A DNA stretch of 64,000 nt, taken from Pseudoalteromonas shioyasakiensis. Lineage in GTDB: Bacteria > Pseudomonadota > Gammaproteobacteria > Enterobacterales > Alteromonadaceae. Made by a program: the position numbers and the translations under genes. A model generated the notes under the pieces. It saw nothing but the letters and a program-made list of their open reading frames with translations, was not told the DNA's origin and made no database searches. Shown here piece by piece: positions 1 to 8,776 of this stretch. The stretch spans positions 62,001 through 126,000 of the forward strand of contig NZ_JANIGL010000004.1 of the NCBI RefSeq assembly GCF_024518675.1, read 5' to 3'. Each line of letters starts with the position of its first letter. Positions within the stretch are counted from its first letter, which is position 1.

Positions 1-1722
1 AACCGCGTAGATTTACGTGATTTACCATTAGTGACAATTGATGGTGAAGATGCCCGTGATTTCGATGACGCAGTATATTGCGAGCGTAAAAAGTCGGGTG
101 GCTGGCGCTTATGGGTCGCAATTGCGGATGTCTCTCATTATGTAGGTATGAACACACCACTTAATAAAGAAGCGATTGAACGCGGTAACTCAGTGTATTT
201 TCCTGAGCAAGTTATTCCGATGCTGCCTAAAGTACTTTCGAACGGTTTATGCTCGCTAAACCCTAAAGTAGACCGCTTATGCATGGTTGCTGAAATGATG
301 GTATCAGAAGCGGGTAAGCTATCTGGCTATCGTTTTTATGAAGCCGTTATGAATTCGCATGCGCGTTTAACTTACACCAAAACCAATGCCATTTTGCAAG
401 GTGATGAAAAGCTACGTGAAGAATATGCCGCCGTGGTTCCGCATTTAACTGATTTACAGCAAATGTACATGGCACTTAAATCAGCGCGCCAACAGCGTGG
501 TGCGATTGAGTTTGAAACATTAGAAACTCGCTTTGTATTTAATGCCCAGCGTAAAATTGAATCAATCGTACCCGTGGTACGTAACGATGCGCATAAACTG
601 ATCGAAGAATGTATGATTTTAGCCAATGTATCTGCGGCTAAAATGCTTGAAAAACACGAGGCCAGTGCGCTTTATCGTGTGCATGACGAACCAGATGGCG
701 AAAAGCTTGGTAACTTTAGGCAATTCTTGTCTGAGCTTGGCATTGAGTCAACGCTTAGTGACGAACCAACGCCAAAAGAAATTACCCATGTACTTGCTAA
801 ACTAGGGGATCGTCCAGAAGCTGAGCTTATTCAAACCATGTTACTACGCTCGATGAAGCAGGCTGTGTATCAAGCTGATAACATCGGTCACTTTGGTTTA
901 GCGCTGGGTGAATATGCTCACTTTACTTCGCCAATTCGTCGTTATCCTGATTTAGTGGTGCACCGTGCAATTAAAGGTATTTTAAAAGCGCAGGGCATGC
1001 ACACTTCCGGTGATTATGTATATAGCGATGACGAAGTTGATCAGCTAGGCGAGCAATGTTCGACTACTGAGCGCCGTGCAGATGATGCCACTCGTGAAGT
1101 TGCTGATTGGCTTAAATGCGAATACATGCAAGATCATGTGGGTGATGAGTTTGAAGGCGTTATTTCATCGGTAACCAACTTTGGTTTGTTTATTCGTTTA
1201 GATGATTTACAAATTGATGGTTTAATTCATGTTACCAATTTAGGCAGTGAATATTTCCAACATGATGCTGCTAAGCATTGTTTGATTGGTGAGCAAACCC
1301 ACAAGGTCTATCGTTTAGGCGATAAAGTGACTGTTCAGGTGGCGTCAGTTAGCTTAGATGAGCGCCGTATCAATTTAACGTTAAGTGGTGATGTGGCACA
1401 AGACCGTTATTCACGCCGTCGTGGTTCAGCAAAAGGGGGTCATGCACCGGCAAGCGTTCGCTCGCAATTAAAAGCAGGTAAAATTCCTGGTAAAAAAAGC
1501 GATGAAAAAGAGCCGCGTAAAGGTAAGTCATCAACCCGTACTAAGAGTAAAGCAGATTCACAAACCCCTAATAAAGGTAAGAAGAAACCTGCAAGCAGCA
1601 AAGCTAAAGCGACAACCGATGGCGTAACCAAAAAGAAAGCAAAGAAAAAGGCTGTTAAAAAGCCAAAAAGACCCGGCAAAAATGCCCGTAAACGTACCAG
1701 CTCAGGAGTAAATAATACGTGA
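1..1722 (+). CDS. rnr: Ribonuclease R, 5'-truncated by window edge
   Basis: This is a 3'-to-5' exoribonuclease of the RNB family that degrades structured RNA. The reading frame is open from base 1, so the N-terminal cold-shock domains lie outside the window. The catalytic RNB signature is visible at once ([12 protein letters not shown], with the metal-binding aspartates). It is followed by the RNB core, including [15 protein letters not shown], and by a C-terminal S1 domain around [17 protein letters not shown]. The last ~100 residues are a low-complexity Lys/Arg/Ser/Thr-rich tail, as in other RNase R proteins but long. The stop codon overlaps the GTG start of rlmB by four bases (GTGA), indicating translational coupling. 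Identification is secure; only the true start is missing. Confidence 0.97.
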   Translation, partial: NRVDLRDLPLVTIDGEDARDFDDAVYCERKKSGGWRLWVAIADVSHYVGMNTPLNKEAIERGNSVYFPEQVIPMLPKVLSNGLCSLNPKVDRLCMVAEMMVSEAGKLSGYRFYEAVMNSHARLTYTKTNAILQGDEKLREEYAAVVPHLTDLQQMYMALKSARQQRGAIEFETLETRFVFNAQRKIESIVPVVRNDAHKLIEECMILANVSAAKMLEKHEASALYRVHDEPDGEKLGNFRQFLSELGIESTLSDEPTPKEITHVLAKLGDRPEAELIQTMLLRSMKQAVYQADNIGHFGLALGEYAHFTSPIRRYPDLVVHRAIKGILKAQGMHTSGDYVYSDDEVDQLGEQCSTTERRADDATREVADWLKCEYMQDHVGDEFEGVISSVTNFGLFIRLDDLQIDGLIHVTNLGSEYFQHDAAKHCLIGEQTHKVYRLGDKVTVQVASVSLDERRINLTLSGDVAQDRYSRRRGSAKGGHAPASVRSQLKAGKIPGKKSDEKEPRKGKSSTRTKSKADSQTPNKGKKKPASSKAKATTDGVTKKKAKKKAVKKPKRPGKNARKRTSSGVNNT

Positions 1723-2465
1723 GTAATGAATTAATTTTTGGCTTTCACTCTGTTGAAGCAATTTTAGCAAAAGAGCCTGAGCGTTTTTTAGAAATATACG
1801 CCCTCAAAGGACGTGATGATAAGCGCTTAACCCCGATTATTAATGAAGCACGTAAATTTGGTATTTCAGTTCAGTTTATGCAGCGTAAAGCGCTTGATAA
1901 CAAAGCCAAAGATGAGCAGCATCAAGGTATTATCGCCAATGTAAAAGCGGCCCCGACATACAATGAGAAAGATCTTGATGTGATCATAGCTCGTGAAGAC
2001 ACCCCGTTTTTATTGGTGCTTGACGGTATTACCGATCCGCATAACTTAGGTGCTTGCTTGCGTAGCGCTGATGCCGCGGGTGTTCACGCGATTATTGTAC
2101 CAAAAGATAAATCAGCAAAGCTTAACGGCACAGCACGAAAAGTGGCGTGTGGCGCAGCCGAAACTGTCCCGCTTATTCAAGTGACTAACCTTGCACGTAC
2201 TTTACGTGAAATCAAAGATGCAGGTGTGTGGGTCGTGGGTACTGCTGGTGAAACAGACACCCATGTTTTTGATGCAAACTTAACGGGGCCTATGGCCATT
2301 GTAATGGGAGCTGAGGGTGAAGGCATGCGTCGTTTAACCCGCGAACATTGTGATGTATTGGTTAAAATCCCTATGGCTGGCAGTGTATCAAGCCTTAATG
2401 TATCTGTTGCAACTGGTATCTGTTTGTTTGAAGTACTGCGCCAGAGAAACGCAACGCAAGCCTAA
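1719..2465 (+). CDS. rlmB: 23S rRNA (guanosine-2'-O)-methyltransferase RlmB
   Basis: This SpoU-family (SPOUT) methyltransferase modifies the 2'-OH of G2251 in 23S rRNA using S-adenosylmethionine. The protein is 248 residues, the usual length. An N-terminal substrate-binding domain ([10 protein letters not shown]) precedes the SpoU core. Motif 1 is [18 protein letters not shown] near residue 100. Motifs 2 and 3 are [11 protein letters not shown] and [15 protein letters not shown], which form the trefoil knot. It starts at a GTG that overlaps the rnr stop codon, giving the rnr-rlmB pair seen in many gammaproteobacteria. It is probably co-transcribed with rnr. There is no strong terminator before the rpsF promoter. 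Confidence 0.96.
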   Translation: MSNELIFGFHSVEAILAKEPERFLEIYALKGRDDKRLTPIINEARKFGISVQFMQRKALDNKAKDEQHQGIIANVKAAPTYNEKDLDVIIAREDTPFLLVLDGITDPHNLGACLRSADAAGVHAIIVPKDKSAKLNGTARKVACGAAETVPLIQVTNLARTLREIKDAGVWVVGTAGETDTHVFDANLTGPMAIVMGAEGEGMRRLTREHCDVLVKIPMAGSVSSLNVSVATGICLFEVLRQRNATQA

Positions 2466-2570
2466 AAAGCTGTAAGCTTGTAGCCGTCAGTTTAAGGCAA
2501 GCTCGTCTTGACACGTCAGTTAATATGAGCAAAATTTCTAGCTGATAGCTGACCCTCTTTAAAATATTTA

Positions 2571-2599
2571 TTGCTTAATTATCCAACTAAGCGTAAAAT
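2571..2599 (+). promoter_or_regulatory. Sigma-70 promoter for the rpsF operon
   Basis: A TTGCTT -35 box at 2571-2576 and a TAAAAT -10 box at 2594-2599 are separated by exactly 17 bp. They lie about 95 bp upstream of rpsF and directly before its structured leader. Confidence 0.7.
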
Positions 2600-2628
2600 G
2601 CGCGCTCATTTCGGCCTATTTAATATTA

Positions 2629-2687
2629 ATTCCTTGCCTTAAACCGACTGGCTGAAACGGTAGAAGGCTCTATTAACCGTAAGGAAT
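2629..2687 (+). promoter_or_regulatory. rpsF leader hairpin, probable S6:S18 autoregulatory element
   Basis: ATTCCTT (2629-2635) is perfectly complementary to AAGGAAT (2681-2687). The second arm is the Shine-Dalgarno sequence of rpsF, five bases before its ATG. Inner complementarity (CCG at 2644-2646, ACGGT near 2657-2661, ACCGT near 2676-2680) allows an internal structure with CCG elements. Many bacteria carry an rpsF leader RNA bound by the S6:S18 heterodimer, and the position and sequestered SD fit that role. The assignment is inferred; the hairpin itself is seen directly. Confidence 0.6.
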
Positions 2688-2691
2688 ATCC

Positions 2692-3033
2692 ATGCGTCAT
2701 TACGAAATCGTATTCATGGTTCACCCTGATCAGAGTGAGCAAGTTGCTGGTATGATCGAACGTTATACTGGTTCTATCACTGAAGCAGGTGGTACTATCC
2801 ACCGTCTTGAAGACTGGGGCCGTCGTCAACTGGCTTACCCAATCAACAAGCTTCATAAAGCTCATTATGTTCTTATGAACGTTGAAGCACCAACTGAAGT
2901 AATCAGCGAGCTAGAAACTACTTTCCGCTACAACGATGCAGTGCTTCGTAACTTAGTTATGCGTACTAAAAACGCTGTAACTGAAGCGTCTCCTCTTGTA
3001 AGAGAAGAGAAGAAAGAAGCACCAGCTGCTTAA
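2692..3033 (+). CDS. rpsF: 30S ribosomal protein S6
   Basis: S6 binds S18 and 16S rRNA in the platform of the small subunit. The 113-residue protein begins [18 protein letters not shown], the typical S6 opening. It contains the conserved core [20 protein letters not shown] and ends in an acidic/lysine tail (EEKKEAPAA), as in other gammaproteobacterial S6 proteins. The SD AAGGAAT lies just before the ATG and is paired in the leader hairpin. It is the first gene of an operon with priB, rpsR and rplI (45, 12 and 35 bp gaps). Codon usage is that of a highly expressed gene. Confidence 0.98.
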   Translation: MRHYEIVFMVHPDQSEQVAGMIERYTGSITEAGGTIHRLEDWGRRQLAYPINKLHKAHYVLMNVEAPTEVISELETTFRYNDAVLRNLVMRTKNAVTEASPLVREEKKEAPAA

Positions 3034-3078
3034 TTGTTTTGAGTCCAAGCATGGCGCTTGTTCAGTTGAGTTATTAAG

Positions 3079-3405
3079 ATGAGCCAAAAGCTTAACCCTT
3101 ATATGAATCAACTAACATTATCTGGAGTCGTTTGTAAAACGCCCAAATATAGCCAAAGCCCTGCAGGCATCCCGCATTGTATTTTTGTTGTAGAACATAA
3201 ATCAATGCAAGTTGAAGCAGACCTTAACCGTAATAGTTATGTCAGGCTTCAAGTGGTTGCTAGTGGTAAGCAAATGCAACAACAGACTCAACATTTGCAC
3301 GTTGGGCAGGCATTGCAAGTGAGTGGTTTTTTAAATCGCCACGAAGGTCGTAACGGCCTTAGCCAATTGGTTTTGCATGCTCAGCATATAGAAAGAATTA
3401 ATTGA
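3079..3405 (+). CDS. priB: Primosomal replication protein N (PriB)
   Basis: PriB is a small single-stranded-DNA-binding OB-fold protein that works with PriA and DnaT to reload DnaB at stalled forks. The protein is 108 residues (about 104 in E. coli). It opens with NQLTLSGVVCKTPKYSQSPAGIPHC and contains FVVEHKS, matching the OB-fold strands of PriB. It sits between rpsF and rpsR, the conserved position of priB in gammaproteobacteria. The 12-bp gap to rpsR implies co-translation. Position and sequence agree, so the call is strong. Confidence 0.93.
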   Translation: MSQKLNPYMNQLTLSGVVCKTPKYSQSPAGIPHCIFVVEHKSMQVEADLNRNSYVRLQVVASGKQMQQQTQHLHVGQALQVSGFLNRHEGRNGLSQLVLHAQHIERIN

Positions 3406-3417
3406 GGAATTTATCTC

Positions 3418-3645
3418 ATGGCACGTTATTTCAGACGTCGTAAGTTCTGCCGCTTTAAAGCGGAAGGCGTACAACAAATCGATTATAAAGATCTAGCTAC
3501 TCTTAGAAACTATGTTACAGAAAGTGGCAAAATCGTACCTAGCCGTATCACAGGTACAAGCGCTAAATACCAGCGCCAGCTAGCAACTGCTATCAAGCGT
3601 GCTCGCTACTTAGCCCTTCTTCCATACACTGACTTACATAAGTAA
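3418..3645 (+). CDS. rpsR: 30S ribosomal protein S18
   Basis: S18 pairs with S6 on the 30S platform. The 75-residue protein starts [19 protein letters not shown] and contains [26 protein letters not shown], diagnostic for S18, with a basic C-terminus [12 protein letters not shown]. Length equals that of E. coli S18. The SD GAGGAA lies 8-13 bases upstream. It is the third gene of the rpsF operon and one of the two proteins expected to bind the operon leader. Confidence 0.98.
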
Positions 3646-3680
3646 GCAGCGGATTAACAGTTTTTAAAAGGTGTAGAAAC

Positions 3681-4133
3681 ATGCAAGTTATTCTACTAGA
3701 TAAGATCGCTAACCTAGGTGGCCTAGGTGACCAGGTTGTTGTTAAATCTGGCTTCGCACGTAACTTCCTTTTCCCGCAAGGTAAGGCAGTTCCTGCAACT
3801 AAAGCTAACATTGAAACTTTTGACGCACGTCGTGCAGAGCTTGAAGCGAAAATCGCTGAACAGCTTGTTGCTGCACAAGCACGCGCTGATAAACTTGAAG
3901 CATTAGCAGAAGTTACACTAGTTTCTAAAGCTGGTGACGAAGGCAAATTATTCGGTTCAATCGGTACTCGTGACATCGCTGACGCTATCTCAGCTGTTGG
4001 TGTTGAAGTTGCTAAATCAGAAGTTCGTTTACCTCTAGGTACTATCCGTGAGACTGGCGAATTTGACGTAGCAATCGCAGTACACTCAGACGTAACGGCT
4101 ACTATTAAAGTAATCGTAATCGCTGAAGCTTAA
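3681..4133 (+). CDS. rplI: 50S ribosomal protein L9
   Basis: L9 is the elongated two-domain protein at the base of the L1 stalk. The 150-residue protein has the N-terminal domain [19 protein letters not shown] followed by [17 protein letters not shown] charged connecting helix (residues ~45-75) and the C-terminal domain containing [16 protein letters not shown] follow. It closes the rpsF-priB-rpsR-rplI operon and is followed after 17 bp by a Rho-independent terminator. Confidence 0.98.
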   Translation: MQVILLDKIANLGGLGDQVVVKSGFARNFLFPQGKAVPATKANIETFDARRAELEAKIAEQLVAAQARADKLEALAEVTLVSKAGDEGKLFGSIGTRDIADAISAVGVEVAKSEVRLPLGTIRETGEFDVAIAVHSDVTATIKVIVIAEA

Positions 4134-4150
4134 TTTTTAATTAAGCCCAA

Positions 4151-4179
4151 AAAGCCGTGCTCTTTAGCGCGGCTTTTTT
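4151..4179 (+). terminator. Rho-independent terminator after rplI
   Basis: AAAGCCG at 4151 pairs with CGGCTTT at 4170-4176, and a T run follows. It lies 17 bp past the rplI stop and ends the ribosomal operon. Confidence 0.85.
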
Positions 4180-4320
4180 GTATCTAAAATCAATTCTGAA
4201 TCCCCATCTTAAGTAGTAGACTGAAGTTCCCTTTATAGGTATAATCCATGCCGAATTAATATTATAACTTAATGATTTATAGTTAGATACTAAATAGGGT
4301 TGTCGAAAATTTACATTTAA

Positions 4321-4350
4321 TTGACAATGACAGCGTTGTCACTGTATATT
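4321..4350 (+). promoter_or_regulatory. Promoter of the minor-pilin operon with a palindromic spacer
   Basis: A consensus TTGACA -35 (4321-4326) and TATATT -10 (4345-4350) flank an 18-bp spacer. The spacer contains the perfect inverted repeat TGACA-GCGT-TGTCA (4328-4341). A protein bound there would block RNA polymerase, so it is a candidate operator. The promoter lies ~37 bp upstream of the first pilin gene. Confidence 0.6.
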
Positions 4351-4386
4351 GTTTGTGCACTGGGCATGGTGTAAAGGAAGTAAGTA

Positions 4387-4821
4387 GTGAAAAAAATAAT
4401 TAATACAAACACAAAACAATTTGGTTTTACCCTAACAGAACTACTTATTGTTATTGCTATAATAGGTATTTTATACACCGTTGCATTGCCATCTTATATC
4501 GAGCATATGGAGCGAAGTAGAAGAGCTGATGTACAGCAAGAGATGCTGCAATATGGTGCAACACTTGAGCGTATTTATACTCGTAATGGTGGCTACCCTA
4601 ATACTTTTAGTACTGCGCAAGACACCGAGTTTTACAAGTTTACCTATGCACCTTCAGATCGTATTCCTGGCTCAGCTCCAGCTGCTGATTTTCGTAGTCG
4701 CCAATACACGTTAACAGCCACTCCTAAGAAAGGCTCTGCGCAAGCGGGAGATCGCTGCGGCAGTTTAGTGATCACGCACAATGGTAGTCAATCAGCTGAC
4801 GCTGCTAATTGCTGGGAATGA
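4387..4821 (+). CDS. Type IV pilin-like protein, PilE family minor pilin
   Basis: This is a minor pilin that would be processed by the prepilin peptidase and built into type IV pili. The 144-residue protein starts at a GTG. Its leader KKIINTNTKQFG precedes the cleavage site G|FTLTELLIVIAIIGILYTVALPSY, including the conserved Glu at position 5 of the mature protein. Two cysteines near the C-terminus (RCGSL and NCWE) could form the D-region disulphide. The family resemblance is to PilE of Pseudomonas-type minor pilins (AxxRADVQQEML region). It is the first gene of five overlapping pilin-like genes. In Pseudomonas pilE is normally last, after pilY1, so its first position here is a variation. Confidence 0.85.
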   Translation: MKKIINTNTKQFGFTLTELLIVIAIIGILYTVALPSYIEHMERSRRADVQQEMLQYGATLERIYTRNGGYPNTFSTAQDTEFYKFTYAPSDRIPGSAPAADFRSRQYTLTATPKKGSAQAGDRCGSLVITHNGSQSADAANCWE

Positions 4822-4823
4822 TA

Positions 4824-5273
4824 ATGGTAGGAGCAAAGGGGTTTACATTAGTTGAGTTAATGATTGTGGTGGGTATTGTTGCAATCATGGCGGTGTTAGC
4901 TTTTCCCTCGTTTAGTCAGCAAATAATGCAAGACCGAGTTGTAACTACCGCAAATCAACTCAATAGCGTGTATAGGTTTGCTCGTAGTGAAGCTGTAAAG
5001 CGTGACATTGATGTGAAGCTTGAGGTGAGCACCAGCAACTGGCAAGTAAAAGCGCCGGTTGATGGCCAAGAAACTGTGTTAAGGGAGTTTATAATTCAGC
5101 ATCAAGGTATCAGTGTAGCCTTAGTTGACCGCGTTATTATGTCAACAGGTGAGATATCAGCAGCAAGCACTATTTTAATCAAAGATGATAATCATGACAC
5201 CACGGATTATTACTTATGTATTTTAAAAAGTGGTCAAAACTGGTTGGCCGAAAAAGCAGTAGGTTGTGCATAA
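4824..5273 (+). CDS. GspH/FimT-family minor pseudopilin
   Basis: This pilin-like protein has the class III leader peptide MVGAKG|FTLVELMIVVGIVAIMAVLAFPSF. A globular domain containing ANQLNSVYRFARSEAVKRDIDVKLE follows, typical of the FimT/GspH family that primes pilus assembly. An ATG at 4818 overlaps the preceding stop (ATGA). The ATG at 4824 is preferred because GGGA at 4814-4817 is six bases upstream. The gene ends in a TAATG overlap with the next gene. It belongs to the minor-pilin operon and acts at the inner membrane. FimT proteins in some species bind DNA during uptake, but that cannot be read from this sequence. Confidence 0.85.
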   Translation: MVGAKGFTLVELMIVVGIVAIMAVLAFPSFSQQIMQDRVVTTANQLNSVYRFARSEAVKRDIDVKLEVSTSNWQVKAPVDGQETVLREFIIQHQGISVALVDRVIMSTGEISAASTILIKDDNHDTTDYYLCILKSGQNWLAEKAVGCA

Positions 5274-5686
5274 TGAAGCAACAAGATGGTTTTTCACTAT
5301 TAGAAGTGATGTTGTCTGTAGTCATTGCTGGAATTGCGCTACTGGGCCTTGCTACAGCGCAATTAAAGTCGTTGCAATATGCGACCAACAGTTTTAATTA
5401 CACCATCTCTTTAGTGCAAGCGCAAAATACCATAGAGCGTATTTGGCCTCACGTTTGTGAACTGCAAACGACAAACCCTGATTTATTTAAAGATGTAAAC
5501 TTTAGATCAAGTTTGGGGCCTCAAACTGTGGATTATTCGCTAACGTTACCCACAGAGTTTAGTACTGAAATGGCAGTCACTGTTAGCTGGCATGATGAGA
5601 GAATTAAACAAACAGATCCACAAGCATTAGAAAATCAAATAACTCTCAATGCTAGTTACCCTGATTTATCAGCAGGATGTAGCTGA
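5273..5686 (+). CDS. pilV: Type IV pilus minor pilin PilV-like
   Basis: The start is the ATG at 5273 inside the TAATG overlap; an upstream in-frame extension is unlikely because it would bury the leader peptide. The leader MKQQDG|FSLLEVMLSVVIAGIALLGLATAQ is the PilV-type N-terminus (LLEVxxxxVI). A roughly 110-residue globular domain with few charged repeats follows. It forms part of the priming complex with PilW, PilX and FimT. It ends by overlapping pilW by one base (TGATG). The family call is firm; the exact orthology is less so. Confidence 0.82.
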   Translation: MKQQDGFSLLEVMLSVVIAGIALLGLATAQLKSLQYATNSFNYTISLVQAQNTIERIWPHVCELQTTNPDLFKDVNFRSSLGPQTVDYSLTLPTEFSTEMAVTVSWHDERIKQTDPQALENQITLNASYPDLSAGCS

Positions 5687-6213
5687 TGCAGTCACGCTTT
5701 TTGCACGTGCAAGGCTACACCTTAGTTGAGCTGATGGTTGCGTTGGCGGCGGGCGCTTTTTTACTCGGGGGCGTAAGCCTGGCTTACTCAGCGATTAAAG
5801 GGACTATTTTAGTGGGGAAAGAGCTCGAAAGAGCGCAAGAAGTTATCCGCTATACCAGTAAAGTTTTTACCCGAAGTATAAAGCAAACGCCTACAAGTCC
5901 AATTGTGAGTGCGGATGGCTTAACGATTACCATTAGTCAGCCTGCGGGAGTTATTACATGTAACGGCACAGTTACTGCCGTTGATGTAAATGAAGTCTAC
6001 AGTTTAGATAGTAATAACTTAACCTGTACACAAGGAGCGTTAGCTGCAGAACGCTTACTGACAGGCGTAGAGTCGTTAAGTTTTAGTATTAATAACGAGG
6101 TTGTCACAATTAACGTGAAACCAGAGCAACTACCCAATCAATTTGGTAATGCTATCCGTATTGATATTGCAGCATCCAATGTCATTCTTGAAAAGTCATA
6201 TAGTGGTGTTTAA
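5686..6213 (+). CDS. pilW: Type IV pilus minor pilin PilW-like
   Basis: The 175-residue protein has the leader MQSRFLHVQG|YTLVELMVALAAGAFLLGGVSLAYSAIKGT. The hydrophobic segment and the glutamate at +5 are typical of PilW, with tyrosine at the first mature position. It is shorter than Pseudomonas PilW. One cysteine pair (ITCNG, LTCTQ) lies in the globular part. It is tightly coupled on both sides by TGATG and TAATG overlaps. The role is inferred from position and the class III leader: an adaptor linking minor pilins in the tip complex. Confidence 0.8.
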   Translation: MQSRFLHVQGYTLVELMVALAAGAFLLGGVSLAYSAIKGTILVGKELERAQEVIRYTSKVFTRSIKQTPTSPIVSADGLTITISQPAGVITCNGTVTAVDVNEVYSLDSNNLTCTQGALAAERLLTGVESLSFSINNEVVTINVKPEQLPNQFGNAIRIDIAASNVILEKSYSGV

Positions 6214-8036
6214 TGGATAATAAACAGCAAGGTTTTACACTCATAACAGTTTTGATTTTAACCAGCATGGCGAGTGTCGTTGTGCTTAACTCATTGCGCG
6301 ATAACCTAGTACAAGAGCGACTAACCGGTAATTTTCAAAAAAAAATAAATAGCCGTTTGCTTGCTGAAAAAGGCGTATTTGCAGAAGCTAAATTATTGCA
6401 GCAAGCCTTAAATGCAGATTCTAGCTTAGATGTTGATGGCTTAATTGCTGCTACAGGCACTGCTACTGGTGCCGGCTTAATTGGAGATGATGCCACCTAT
6501 AATGCCAGCATAACTAAAAATGCTGCAGGAGAGCTTGAAATTGCCAGTCTTGGTGAGCGTTATAGTGGCGATGCAAAAAGTAATTTAGTTGCGCGGTTTG
6601 GATTTAAACCAGGTAAAGGGAGTGAGTTGTTTAGCAATGCAATCGTCGGTTGTGAAGGCGTGTCACTGAGCGCTAGCGGTCGTATCGATAGCTATGACTC
6701 TAGTTTGGGTGATTATGATCCCGATAAGGCAGAGGCTGCGGCAGTGATTGGCACTGTCTATAAAGATAGAGATGTAACATTATCTGGAGCTTCAACAATT
6801 TGGGGGAGTGTCCATGCTACTGGTAGCATTATCTTTTCAGGCTCATCTCCGATTGTTGGTAGTTTAAAAGCAAACAATAGTATTGAAATTGACTCTAATT
6901 TTACGGTATCAACAGATCCACTTTTACCCGAAGGCTTTCCTTTAGATACAGCTGTCGGCGGCGACGTTTTATCGGGGGGGGATGTAATATGGAAGCAAGG
7001 GAAAATACTCGGTGTTGTTCGTGCCAATAACGATTTAGTTTTTCCAAATAATAGTGCAAGTACAGTCCTCGTTAATAAAAATAATGATGGATTAGATGTT
7101 ATGTACGGCAACACATTAAAAGCGCCTGCTGGGTTAGCTACACATTTAGAGCAGGATGGTATTCCATATTCTGATGAAAAATTTAACGAATCGCCTAATG
7201 TTGAGTTAGTCCCATTTCAAGATCCTGATAACTTTGAAGCGAGTAAAGTACAATGTGACTCTATTGACATTGAAAATGTGGTAAACGATTTAATCGATTC
7301 AACGGCCGAAGATATTGTCGTTAAGCATAGTACGACTACCTTAGTCGTTGGCCAGCCTGATACTCGAGTCATTTACGAGCTAACACCTGAAATAGCTCAA
7401 TCTAAAATAGAGAACCCAGGTACCTACGTTTGGGAAAGCTGGTTGGGTGAGCCGCCTGCAACATTAAACTATCAAATAGCCACAATTAACGAACAAAGTA
7501 ACCAAAAAGTCTTAAAGTCGGGTAGTTTTACTCTAAATAATGGCATCTTAAAGGTGACGGGTGGTGATGTTACTTTAATTGTTAATGGTGACTTTACCAT
7601 GACTGGTGATTCATTTATTGATATAGCTGTAGGCAGCAGTCTCACTCTTTATATTGCAGGGAAAGTAATTATGAATGCAGCTGAGGGAGCGATAAGCATG
7701 AAGCATGGCCTAACTGAGACTGGTAAGCCTGTTTTCAGTATTTACTCAGGCTTTGTTGGGGCTGATGGTGTAGATATAAGTGCAGACTCTGATTTATATG
7801 CTGCCATCTATGCACCTAAAACTGACGTGAGTGTTGTTGCTAATGGTGATTTTAGTGGTTCTATTAGAGGTAAAACAGTGACAGCCTCTGGGCGAGGTGG
7901 TATTCACCATGATTTAAATTTATCAAATGTTAGTAATGGTGGCAGTGGTGCCGCATCGGCTAAATTGGTTTTCCTTGGCTGGGCTTATAAAGCCCCAGAA
8001 AAATCGACAGCAGAGCCAGCTGAACCCGTAATTTAA
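6213..8036 (+). CDS. Large PilX-like minor pilin with a beta-solenoid-type C-terminal region
   Basis: The first ~60 residues are PilX-like: MDNKQQG|FTLITVLILTSMASVVVLNSLRDN, with hydrophobic helix and RLTGNFQKK. As in PilX/GspK proteins, the usual Glu5 is absent (TLITV). The 607-residue length far exceeds classic PilX (about 200). Residues ~130-250 and ~430-570 are rich in short Gly/Ser/Val strands (GDVTLIVNGDFTMTG, SDLYAAIYAPKTDVSV, NGDFSGSIRGKTV). This resembles polymer-forming/DUF7305-type beta-solenoid domains known in PilX-like proteins. It is the last gene of the operon. No pilY1 follows, so this protein may serve as the pilus-tip adhesin. The domain call is from pattern only. Confidence 0.72.
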   Translation: MDNKQQGFTLITVLILTSMASVVVLNSLRDNLVQERLTGNFQKKINSRLLAEKGVFAEAKLLQQALNADSSLDVDGLIAATGTATGAGLIGDDATYNASITKNAAGELEIASLGERYSGDAKSNLVARFGFKPGKGSELFSNAIVGCEGVSLSASGRIDSYDSSLGDYDPDKAEAAAVIGTVYKDRDVTLSGASTIWGSVHATGSIIFSGSSPIVGSLKANNSIEIDSNFTVSTDPLLPEGFPLDTAVGGDVLSGGDVIWKQGKILGVVRANNDLVFPNNSASTVLVNKNNDGLDVMYGNTLKAPAGLATHLEQDGIPYSDEKFNESPNVELVPFQDPDNFEASKVQCDSIDIENVVNDLIDSTAEDIVVKHSTTTLVVGQPDTRVIYELTPEIAQSKIENPGTYVWESWLGEPPATLNYQIATINEQSNQKVLKSGSFTLNNGILKVTGGDVTLIVNGDFTMTGDSFIDIAVGSSLTLYIAGKVIMNAAEGAISMKHGLTETGKPVFSIYSGFVGADGVDISADSDLYAAIYAPKTDVSVVANGDFSGSIRGKTVTASGRGGIHHDLNLSNVSNGGSGAASAKLVFLGWAYKAPEKSTAEPAEPVI

Positions 8037-8045
8037 CCTTCCTTA

Positions 8046-8077
8046 AATAGCGGCTAGCTTCTCAGTGCGCCGCTATT
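8046..8077 (+). terminator. Hairpin after the pilin operon
   Basis: AATAGCGGC (8046-8054) is perfectly complementary to GCCGCTATT (8069-8077). No clear T run follows, so it may be a weak terminator or an mRNA 3'-end stabiliser. It lies ten bases past the last pilin stop codon. Confidence 0.5.
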
Positions 8078-8224
8078 CAAAATAATTTCATTCCATTTAA
8101 ACCTTTTTAGCACTTACACACGTCTAACTATTCAAGAAACGGAAAATACAGAAAAAACGTATTTTTTAATTGCTTAGATATACACTAAATTAAGAATAAC
8201 AACGATAAAGGGACAACATCAGCG

Positions 8225-8776
8225 ATGTTGATAGATGCAAAAGAGGCTTTTACGTCAAACTGCGAAGATGCGCTTATTACACAAGTAAAAAGTGGTGATC
8301 AGCAGGCGTATGCTCAGCTATATAGCTTACATGTAAAACGGGTGTATGCCTTGTGTTTACGATTGCTCGCTGATAAAGAGCATGCTGAAGATGCGACACA
8401 AGAAGTGTTTGTGCAGTTATGGCATAAGATTGCCAGCTTTGAAGGGCAGTCACAGTTTTCAACTTGGTTGCATAGCGTAACCAGTAATATAGCCATAAGT
8501 TATTTACGTAAGCATAAAAACTGGCTGCAAAAAGTCGTGAGCTTTGAACAAAGTGGCATGGATGAACAAAGTGCGGCAGATTGCCAAGGTTTAAACGGCT
8601 TAGACAAGCTGGTTTTGCGCTTACCTGAACGCGCTAGAATGGTGTTTGTACTTCATGCTATCGAGGGTTACCGCCATGAAGAAATTGCATCCATGTTAGA
8701 TATGGCTGTGGGATCCAGTAAGTCGCAATATCACCGTGCAAGGCAGTTATTAAAAGAGTGGTACGAAAATGAGTAA
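8225..8776 (+). CDS. ECF-type RNA polymerase sigma factor
   Basis: This 183-residue extracytoplasmic-function sigma factor has only regions 2 and 4. Region 2 includes YAQLYSLHVKRVYALCLRLL and HAEDATQEVFVQLWHKI, with the WLHSVTSNIAISYLRKHK -10-recognition helix. Region 4 includes LPERARMVFVLHAIEGYRHEEIASML, a helix-turn-helix ending SKSQYHRARQLLKEW. The start used has a distant AAAGGGA (about 11 bases), so a slightly later start is possible. It overlaps the next gene by eight bases. Together with the membrane protein that follows, it looks like a sigma/anti-sigma pair. The regulon is not visible. Confidence 0.92.
   Translation: MLIDAKEAFTSNCEDALITQVKSGDQQAYAQLYSLHVKRVYALCLRLLADKEHAEDATQEVFVQLWHKIASFEGQSQFSTWLHSVTSNIAISYLRKHKNWLQKVVSFEQSGMDEQSAADCQGLNGLDKLVLRLPERARMVFVLHAIEGYRHEEIASMLDMAVGSSKSQYHRARQLLKEWYENE

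Noticed and set aside
1440..1679. A 79-codon minus-strand frame rich in Leu/Phe inside rnr
   Set aside because: It is the complement of the Lys-rich RNase R tail, which automatically reads as hydrophobic residues.
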